Assembly (NCBI RefSeq): GCF_018304945.1
Contig: NZ_JAGQEE010000003.1
Span: 248,001 to 312,000, forward strand
Length of the DNA stretch: 64,000 nt
Origin: Collimonas humicola
GTDB lineage: Bacteria; Pseudomonadota; Gammaproteobacteria; Burkholderiales; Burkholderiaceae_D
Reading direction: 5' to 3'
In this document: piece by piece, positions 57,867 through 64,000 of the stretch
How the letters are laid out: every line of letters begins with the position of its first letter
How positions within the stretch are numbered: position 1 is the first letter of the stretch
Translations under genes and position numbers: made by a program
Notes under the pieces: generated by a model
The model's input: the letters and a program-made list of their open reading frames with translations, nothing else
What the model was told of the DNA's origin: nothing
Database searches by the model: none

Positions 57867-60569
57867 ATGACTTCCCCATTTGACAAATTCTCCAGCCGCA
57901 CGCTCAGCGTGAGCAGTTCCGTGATTCCGGTGCTCATGGGAGAGCCGGCATTAGTGGCGGTATCGATGATCGGCACAGAGGGCGTGGACAGTCTATTCGA
58001 CTATCAGGTCATCCTGAAGACTCCAGATGCCTTAAACCACCTGATTAGCCAGACTGCGGACTTCAAGACACAGGAATGGCTGGGGCAGGAAATGTCGGTG
58101 CAAATCCAATTGGAGGGCAGCGGCAGTTTCGTTGCCGGACAAATGGGTATGAGCGGGATGGGCAATGTCGGCGCTGGCGTACGCGAAATCAACGGTATCA
58201 TTGACGATGCCAGGTTCTTGCGTGTAGAGGGGCGATACGCGTTCTATGAAGTTCGGCTAAAGCCTTGGCTGGCTATGGCCACCCTTATCACCGACTGCAC
58301 GATTTTTCAGGACAAGACGGTCAAGGAAGTCATCGATGAATCGCTGTCCGGCCTGAACTATTCGATTGAATGGCGTTTAATCGACACCTATCCAAAGCGC
58401 GACTACACCACCCAGTTCAACGAAAGCACTTTTCATTTTGTAAGCCGGTTGTGCGAAACATGGGGAATTTCCTATTTCTTTGAGCATAGCGAGGGCAAAC
58501 ACCGTCTCATTTTTACCGACTACATGGGCGGTTATCGGCCCAATGCCAGTGAAGCGTATCAAACGGTCCTGTTTCACACGCCGAACGCCAAGATTGACGA
58601 AGAGTATATCCACGCCTTCGTCCCGGCAAATAAGCTCGCATCCGGTATTTTTACGACCAGGGATTTTGATTACACCAGACCGCGCGCTGACCTGACCGTC
58701 ACCCAGGAAGACCCAATTAAGGATGCCGGCCACAATCAGCACGAAGTGTATGAGTGGCACAAACCAAGCAGCGGACATAGCCATTACGTACAACCCAAAG
58801 CCGGCCCGAACCAGGCGACCAATGTGCCGTTGGATGAGGGCCAATTCCTGGCCCGTATTCGCATGGAGCAGCTGCATTGCAAGGCTTATCGTGCCTACGG
58901 CAGTGGTCATCTCAAGGGCATGCAGCCAGGCCACAGTTTCAAGCTCAGCGGTCACCCGCGCAACACCGCCAATATTGACTACCTGATTCTCAGCACCAAG
59001 CTGACCATCCGGGAAGTCGCCCAAGAAACCCAAAGCCCGGGTAATCCGAACGCGCAACGCCACGAAGTGGAAGTCGATTTTGATGTCTATCCATTGCGCG
59101 GCGCCGGAGGTTACCGTCCCGCCAGCAAGACACCGGTGCCGAAGATGTACGGCGTGGAATCCGCCATCGTAGTGGGTCCAGAAAATCAGGACCTTTGGAC
59201 TGACGATCTGGGGCGTATCAAGATACAGTTTCACTGGGACCGCTTGGGGAAAAACGACCAGAACAGCTGCTGCTGGGTCCGCGTTTCTTCGCCATGGGCG
59301 GGTAATCAGCTGGGTGGCGTGCATATCCCGCGTATGGGACAGGAAGTTCTCATCGGCTTCATCAGCGGCAATCCGGATTTGCCAATCTGCACGGGCCGCG
59401 TCCATAACCAGAGCAATTTACCACCATGGCAGCTACCTAGCCAGCAAGCGTTGTCAGGCTTTCGGTCCAGGGAGCTCACGCCGGGCGGGGGTAACGCTGC
59501 AGGAGGGAGAAGCAACCACCTGGTGATGGACGATAGTGAGGGCAAGATTCAGGCGCAGCTGAAATCGGACCACCTGCACAGTCAGCTGAGTTTAGGGTAC
59601 ATCACCCGTATTGAGGATAATCAGGGTCGCAAGGATCCGCGCGGGGAAGGATTTTCTCTCGAAACAGAAGGGGCTGGTGCGATACGCAGCAGTAAAGGTT
59701 TGTTGCTGTCCACGGATGGCCGTGCTAAGGCAATAGGCGGCACCTTAAGCCGTGACGAATTGGTGGTATGCCTGGAGCATGCCTTGGCGATTGCGAAGGA
59801 CCTCGGTAAGGCCGCAGTTGATTGCCAGGGTGGCCAGCGCGACCTGCAACCGCAGCGAGATTTAAGTCAAGCAGTTGATGCCATGGGACATGGTACCAAT
59901 GATGAAGTCGACGCCAAAGGCAAAGCCATCGGTGGTCAAGCCATCATCGCCATCAGCGGCGCTGCCGGCATTGCCAGCGCGACCCCCAAAGACCATACCC
60001 AGTACGCTGGGCAGAATATCGACACCATCGCCGAACGCAATCAGCAGCATTACGCTGAGCAGTCGATTATGCACAGCGCCGGCCAGGACATCGAACAATA
60101 CGCGCGCCATGGCGAGGTCCGCACGATTGCCAATCAGGGAAAAATTATCCAACAGGCGCAGAACAATAATATCGAATTGACTGCGGAAAAGCTCTTCACT
60201 GTGACATCAACTAAGGACGGCATTGTGCTCCACGCAAAGTCCAACATCACATTGGCGTTGGCAGATGGCACCTATATGAAATTGGAAGGCGGTGGCGTCA
60301 CCTTTGGCATGAGCGGTCAGTTTGTAGTGAAGTCAGGCGGCCGTTCGTTTGTCGGACCGGCCGGCGTTGCAATCGACATGCCGCAGTTCAATCGCGTCGA
60401 TCTGGCACAGCAGTTGCAGACACATTACACAGGCAACCGAGGGTTGAATGCGCCGGTCCATGATTATGAAATCACCCATGCCGCCGGCAATATAGTTTCC
60501 AACAAAACCGGTAATGATGCGCTGTCAGCGCTGGCGAAGAAAAAACCATTCGGTATTTTCCGGCAATAA
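57867..60569 (+). CDS. vgrG: T6SS spike protein VgrG (TssI) with DUF2345
   Basis: 900 residues. The gp27-like part (about 30-400) includes FNESTFHFVSRLCETWGISYFFEH (landmarks ESTFHFVSRL, EWGISYFFEH-like). The gp5 OB-fold part near 440-530 has LGRIKIQFHWDRLGKNDQNSCCWVRVSSPWAG. A long DUF2345 extension follows from about 600, with HYAEQSIMHSAGQDIEQYA and QNNNIELTAEKLFTVTS. It forms the trimer tip that carries effectors, and is followed by an effector/immunity array as usual. Confidence 0.94.
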   Translation: MTSPFDKFSSRTLSVSSSVIPVLMGEPALVAVSMIGTEGVDSLFDYQVILKTPDALNHLISQTADFKTQEWLGQEMSVQIQLEGSGSFVAGQMGMSGMGNVGAGVREINGIIDDARFLRVEGRYAFYEVRLKPWLAMATLITDCTIFQDKTVKEVIDESLSGLNYSIEWRLIDTYPKRDYTTQFNESTFHFVSRLCETWGISYFFEHSEGKHRLIFTDYMGGYRPNASEAYQTVLFHTPNAKIDEEYIHAFVPANKLASGIFTTRDFDYTRPRADLTVTQEDPIKDAGHNQHEVYEWHKPSSGHSHYVQPKAGPNQATNVPLDEGQFLARIRMEQLHCKAYRAYGSGHLKGMQPGHSFKLSGHPRNTANIDYLILSTKLTIREVAQETQSPGNPNAQRHEVEVDFDVYPLRGAGGYRPASKTPVPKMYGVESAIVVGPENQDLWTDDLGRIKIQFHWDRLGKNDQNSCCWVRVSSPWAGNQLGGVHIPRMGQEVLIGFISGNPDLPICTGRVHNQSNLPPWQLPSQQALSGFRSRELTPGGGNAAGGRSNHLVMDDSEGKIQAQLKSDHLHSQLSLGYITRIEDNQGRKDPRGEGFSLETEGAGAIRSSKGLLLSTDGRAKAIGGTLSRDELVVCLEHALAIAKDLGKAAVDCQGGQRDLQPQRDLSQAVDAMGHGTNDEVDAKGKAIGGQAIIAISGAAGIASATPKDHTQYAGQNIDTIAERNQQHYAEQSIMHSAGQDIEQYARHGEVRTIANQGKIIQQAQNNNIELTAEKLFTVTSTKDGIVLHAKSNITLALADGTYMKLEGGGVTFGMSGQFVVKSGGRSFVGPAGVAIDMPQFNRVDLAQQLQTHYTGNRGLNAPVHDYEITHAAGNIVSNKTGNDALSALAKKKPFGIFRQ

Positions 60570-60822
60570 AAATTGATACAGGCCTTGCAGCCGGTTTGGG
60601 GAAAGGCCATCCAATGATGCAAGCACAATGTGGCGATCTGAAACAGATGGCGTTGCCTAGGATTGTTCGGAGTAATCAGGAGCTTCAAGCGGTCGGACTT
60701 GCCGACATCGTGATAGCAGCCCTTCGAAATAGTTCCGGTTTCGACTGGGATTCGTGTTGCTCAAATAGGAGGCGGAAGATGCAAAATTATTTTTCTATTT
60801 ATTCTCTTTTTATTTAGGAGTG
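60570..60822. other. Interval between vgrG and the effector array
   Basis: 253 bp without a recognised gene. A 74-codon frame at 60596 has no similarity I can name. AGGAG just before 60823 serves the truncated lipoprotein gene. Confidence 0.4.
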
Positions 60823-60996
60823 ATGACCATAAAACGTAGAAAAATTCTCTGTATTGGCTTGGCATTCGGCGCGTTGGCTTTGCAGGGATGCACCACACCG
60901 TTAACCAGTGCTCTTCATAAAGACGCGAACTACTCTGAAAGTGCAGATGCCATTTATATTTCACAGGACAAGAAAACGCTGCTTACGCCACCTTAA
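60823..60996 (+). pseudogene. Truncated vgrG-associated lipoprotein
   Basis: ATG at 60823 has AGGAG upstream and encodes MTIKRRKILCIGLAFGALALQGC, a signal peptide with lipobox and Cys23, then TTPLTSALHKDANYSESADAIYISQDKK. From about 60976 the DNA is the same as that at 62481, which is the 3' end of an effector gene in another frame, and the frame ends LLTPP. The gene therefore lost its 3' part in a recombination event. The start resembles lipoproteins found behind vgrG in related bacteria. Confidence 0.75.
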
Positions 60997-61431
60997 ATTC
61001 ACAGGCCGCCGCATGACCCATTCATCAAAAACATTGACCTGCGCAGCCATGCTTCTCGCCGGCGTTCTACTCAGTGCCTGCGCCTTGCACAGAACCTCCG
61101 GCAGCGAACCGCCTTACAGCGGGCCGGTGGCACAGCCGCAGGTGGCGTACCGGATAGACGAACAACGCTTTTTTGAGATTGTGCCGCTGCGGGCGGAAGC
61201 CTGTTCCAGTGCCGATCTGTATTACACGGATACCGCTCACAATATCCGCAGTCGGGTTTCCTATTTTATGGCCGGTTATAACCTGCGTACCGACTTCATC
61301 ATCGACGCGGCCAACGACCAGTATCTCGTCGCACCGATTGTGCGCGGCAATATCGATTGCGAATCAGGTGGCAATGGGTGCAGTGGATCACGGTTGCCGT
61401 ACTCGACGGATGGGGGGAGGACTTGGAAGGC
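60976..61431 (+). repeat. Duplicated block, copy 1
   Basis: 456 bp nearly identical to 62481-62936 (offset 1,505, no indels). It contains the last codons of an effector gene and the first two thirds of the immunity gene. The sharp left edge at 60976 marks the recombination junction; on the right, identity stops in the middle of the immunity gene. Confidence 0.85.
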
Positions 61432-61645
61432 GGTTGAAACGCGGTTTAACAATGGGCCAATTCGTCTAATTAATTCAAATTTTTATATAGAAACCAACGA
61501 TGAGGCAGAGACTTTGGATATTTCTAAAGATGGTCAAGGCTGGAAGGATTGGCGACGTGGAATGATACGTAACATGGGTATTTCCAATCCCCAAAGAAGG
61601 CCTATCGATAGCAAATTTCACTGCACTCCAAATGGAAGGGAATGA
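61013..61645 (+). CDS. T6SS immunity lipoprotein, Tli3-like, copy 1
   Basis: 210 residues from the ATG at 61013. Signal peptide with lipobox LLSAC (Cys23), so a periplasmic lipoprotein. The conserved part reads YSGPVAQPQVAYRIDEQRFFEIVPLRAEACSSADLYYTD (landmarks AYRIDEQRFFEI, ADLYYTD) and YSTDGGRTWKA. From TWKA on the sequence differs from copy 2, but both end PIDxKFHC. Lies 3 bp upstream of its effector. Binds and neutralises a Tle3-type phospholipase in related systems. Confidence 0.78.
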   Translation: MTHSSKTLTCAAMLLAGVLLSACALHRTSGSEPPYSGPVAQPQVAYRIDEQRFFEIVPLRAEACSSADLYYTDTAHNIRSRVSYFMAGYNLRTDFIIDAANDQYLVAPIVRGNIDCESGGNGCSGSRLPYSTDGGRTWKAVETRFNNGPIRLINSNFYIETNDEAETLDISKDGQGWKDWRRGMIRNMGISNPQRRPIDSKFHCTPNGRE

Positions 61646-61648
61646 AGC

Positions 61649-62521
61649 ATGAGCAACGATCTCAGTCATATTCCAGTGGTCAAACATGATTACGGCCTGT
61701 CGCAGTGGTGCGAAGGGAAATGTACCGGCATCGCACAGGATATAGCAGTACGGACCCATACGTTTGACGTTGGGTCGTTAATGCCCGGTACAGTTATCTT
61801 TGTGCATGGCGTGAATAGCCAGGGAGAATGGTACAAGGATGCGGCTGCGCAATTTGCTGCTGGATTAAAAGTGCGTCTGGGTAGAACCGACTTAGAGGAA
61901 CTTGTTCCTGATCCGGTGGATAAACACCGCTTCATGCGAAAGAAAGATGGTGTTCACTACCATTCCCCCGTCATTCCGTTCTACTGGGGCTACAGCGTCG
62001 CCCACGAGAACCTCTACAAAGTCCTGATCGACCATGACGTGCACCCTGCCCGCGATGAGCCTGACAGTGGCTTTCTCGACCGTTTCGGTAATTACCTGGG
62101 GGACGATTTTGCCTGGGCCGGCGGCCCATTCCAGAACGGCACGAACAATCTGCTGCAATTCTGGAAAGGCGGCTTCCAGCGTAAGATCCTCGGCGGGCTA
62201 GTCGATCTGAAGGATAGCGGCCCGCTGGGGCGGCAACTCAATGATTGCCCGGACCGGATGTACTTCGTCCACGCCGCGCGCCGGCTGGCGCATCTGGTCG
62301 ACACCATCCGCACCGATGTGGTCAATGAGCCGATCAACATCGTCGCCCACAGCCAGGGCACGATGATTGCCTTGTGCGCGATGCTGTACCTCAAGACCCG
62401 CGGACCCGATACGCTGATCCTCAACAGCGCGCCGTTGGCCTTCGACACCAAGTTTCTCACCGACTACCGCGCCGCCAACGACGCTGCTTACGCCACCTTA
62501 AATTCACAGGCCACCGCATGA
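61649..62521 (+). pseudogene. T6SS phospholipase effector (Tle3-like), C-terminally truncated
   Basis: 290 residues starting MSNDLSHIPVVKHDYGLSQW. The alpha/beta-hydrolase start is GTVIFVHGVNSQGEWY and the nucleophile elbow is NIVAHSQGTMIA. After FDTKFLTDYRAAN it jumps to DAAYATLNSQATA and stops, overlapping the next ATG (ATGA). Full family members continue for several hundred residues, and the copy that follows goes on in a different way at the same point. The catalytic Ser is present but later triad residues and the C-terminal domain are absent, so it is probably inactive. Confidence 0.78.
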
Positions 62522-62936
62522 CCCACTCATCAAAAACATTGACCTGCGCAGCCATGCTTCTCGCCGGCGTTCTACTCAGTGCCTGCGCCTTGCACAGAAC
62601 CTCCGGCAGCGAACCGCCTTACAGCGGGCCGGTGGCACAGCCGCAGGTGGCGTACCGGATAGACGAACAACGCTTTTTTGAGATTGTGCCGCTGCGGGCG
62701 GAAGCCTGTTCCAGTGCCGATCTGTATTACACGGATACCGCTCACAATATCCGCAGTCGGGTTTCCTATTTTATGGCCGGTTATAACCTGCGTACCGACT
62801 TCATCATCGACGCCGCCAACGACCAGTATCTCGTCGCACCGATTGTGCGCGGCAATATCGACTGTGAATCAGGTGGCAATGGATGCAGCGGATCACGGTT
62901 GCCGTACTCGACGGATGGGGGGAGAACTTGGAAGGC
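62481..62936 (+). repeat. Duplicated block, copy 2
   Basis: Second copy of the 456-bp block at 60976. It begins in the last codons of the truncated effector and ends in immunity copy 2. Confidence 0.85.
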
Positions 62937-63144
62937 CGCATCACCGGTAATCATCGGGAAGAATGACCTCTATTTGACGGAGGGTACCGTGTTCTACTCC
63001 GGGCAAAAAGCCAAACTATCAGAGTTATCTAGCGGTGACGATGCCTGGAAACAGTACTACCTTGCCGGAAAAAATGTATTGCCACCGTTACGGCGCCCAC
63101 CTATCGACACCAAATTTCACTGCACGTCAAATGGAAAGGAATAA
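62518..63144 (+). CDS. T6SS immunity lipoprotein, Tli3-like, copy 2
   Basis: 208 residues, lipobox LLSAC with Cys23. Nearly identical to copy 1 up to YSTDGGRTWKA (about residue 139), then different: SPVIIGKNDLYLTEGTVFYSG..., rejoining at PIDTKFHC. The start overlaps the preceding effector stop. It precedes effector copy 2 by 3 bp and should be its cognate immunity protein. The divergent C-terminal third is presumably the surface that decides specificity. Confidence 0.78.
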   Translation: MTHSSKTLTCAAMLLAGVLLSACALHRTSGSEPPYSGPVAQPQVAYRIDEQRFFEIVPLRAEACSSADLYYTDTAHNIRSRVSYFMAGYNLRTDFIIDAANDQYLVAPIVRGNIDCESGGNGCSGSRLPYSTDGGRTWKAASPVIIGKNDLYLTEGTVFYSGQKAKLSELSSGDDAWKQYYLAGKNVLPPLRRPPIDTKFHCTSNGKE

Positions 63145-63147
63145 GCA

Positions 63148-64000
63148 ATGAGCGCCGATCTCAGCCACATTCCCGTAGTTAAACATGATTACGGCTTATC
63201 GCAGTGGTGCGAAGGGAAATGCACCGGCATCGCACCCAATATAGCGGTACGGCCCCATACGTTTGACATAGGTTCGCTGATGCCCGGTACAGTTATCTTT
63301 GTGCATGGCGTGAATAGCCAGGGAGAGTGGTACAAAGATGCGTCGGATCAGTTTTCAGAAGGATTGAAGAAACGACTGGGTAGAACCGATTTAATGGGCT
63401 CAACTTATAACAAACATACCAAGCGATTTACTGGATTAGACGACAACGGCGATCGTGCGCGCTCCCCCATCATCCCCTTCTACTGGGGCTACAGCGTCGC
63501 CCACGAGAACCTCTACAAAGTCATGATCGACCATGACGTGCGCCCTGCCCGCGATGAGCCTGACAGTGGCTTTCTCGACCGTTTCGGTAACTATCTGGGT
63601 GACGACTTTGCCTGGGGCGGCGGCCCGTTCCAGAACGGCACGAACAATCTGCTGCAATTCTGGAAAGGCGGCTTCCAGCGTAAGATCCTCGGCGGACTAG
63701 TCGATCTGAAGGATAGCGGCCCGCTGGGGCGGCAACTCAATGATTGCCCGGACCGGATGTACTTCGTCCACGCCGCGCGCCGGCTGGCGCATCTGGTCGA
63801 CACTATCCGCACCGATGTAGTCAATGAGCCGATCAACATCGTCGCCCACAGCCAGGGCACGATGATTGCCTTGTGCGCGATGCTGTACCTCAAGACCCGC
63901 GGACCCGATACGCTGATACTCAACAGTTCGCCACTGGCCTTCGACAGCAAGTTTCTGACCGATTACTTCGCCGCCAAAGACGGCCTGGCCAGCATCCAGA
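63148..64000 (+). CDS. T6SS phospholipase effector (Tle3-like), copy 2, incomplete at window edge
   Basis: ATG at 63148, 3 bp after the immunity stop, open to the end of the window (284 codons). MSADLSHIPVVKHDYGLSQWCEG, GTVIFVHGVNSQGEWY and NIVAHSQGTMIA show the same alpha/beta-hydrolase as the copy before it. It differs strongly from that copy around residues 65-107 and continues past FLTDYFAAKDG, where the first copy is cut. It is probably the intact effector of the array, delivered by the VgrG upstream into the periplasm of rivals. Confidence 0.82.
   Translation, partial: MSADLSHIPVVKHDYGLSQWCEGKCTGIAPNIAVRPHTFDIGSLMPGTVIFVHGVNSQGEWYKDASDQFSEGLKKRLGRTDLMGSTYNKHTKRFTGLDDNGDRARSPIIPFYWGYSVAHENLYKVMIDHDVRPARDEPDSGFLDRFGNYLGDDFAWGGGPFQNGTNNLLQFWKGGFQRKILGGLVDLKDSGPLGRQLNDCPDRMYFVHAARRLAHLVDTIRTDVVNEPINIVAHSQGTMIALCAMLYLKTRGPDTLILNSSPLAFDSKFLTDYFAAKDGLASIQ

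Noticed and set aside
60596-60817. 74-codon frame between vgrG and the lipoprotein remnant
   Set aside because: No similarity and no good start; likely chance.

Overview
The window is a chromosomal segment of a betaproteobacterium. The gene order tRNA-Tyr, tRNA-Gly, tRNA-Thr, tuf, tRNA-Trp, secE, nusG, rplKAJL, rpoB and the protein sequences point to Burkholderiales. An Oxalobacteraceae (Collimonas-like) host is my inference, not something the sequence proves.

Layout. 1-9.8 kb: the tufB-to-rpoB translation/transcription operon on the minus strand, driven by a near-perfect sigma-70 promoter in front of tRNA-Tyr. 9.9-23.1 kb: ordinary housekeeping genes: a glutamine-amidotransferase-like hydrolase, kefG-kefC-arsC, a MidA-type methyltransferase, a pterin-reductase-like SDR with folB and ttcA, a yegP-like gene, a YXWGXW-type lipoprotein, glmU, an Lrp-family regulator and glmS. 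23.1-37.4 kb: a 14.25-kb island starting 23 bp after the glmS stop codon, the classic attTn7 position. It is bounded by a perfect 24-bp inverted repeat with internal TnsB-like sites. It holds no recognisable tns gene. Its cargo is a four-gene Wadjet-like SMC system (jetABCD), a Shedu nuclease, a GIY-YIG-like protein, an amber-interrupted DUF5131 gene, a DUF6471 gene, and two tail-to-tail paralogues of an unrecognised zinc-ribbon family. Its far end abuts a truncated IS1182-like transposase start.

37.6-44.1 kb: a methionine cluster: metR with matching MetR boxes, queH, a MetF-like protein with a C-terminal Cys-rich domain, a flavin reductase, and the oxygen-dependent core methionine synthase pair mesD/mesX. 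44.8-49.1 kb: a hydantoin/dihydropyrimidine utilisation operon (NCS1 transporter, hydantoinase, N-carbamoyl amidohydrolase). A dead IS3-family copy follows. 50.4-64 kb: part of a type VI secretion locus (tssH, tssB, tssC, hcp, tssJ, tssK, vgrG), then a tandem array of immunity lipoproteins (Tli3-like) and phospholipase effectors (Tle3-like) that has been rearranged by recombination and runs off the window.

Most notable: the transposase-less Tn7-like defence island, the zinc-ribbon paralogue pair inside it, the mosaic effector/immunity duplication, and a TssJ without a lipobox cysteine.
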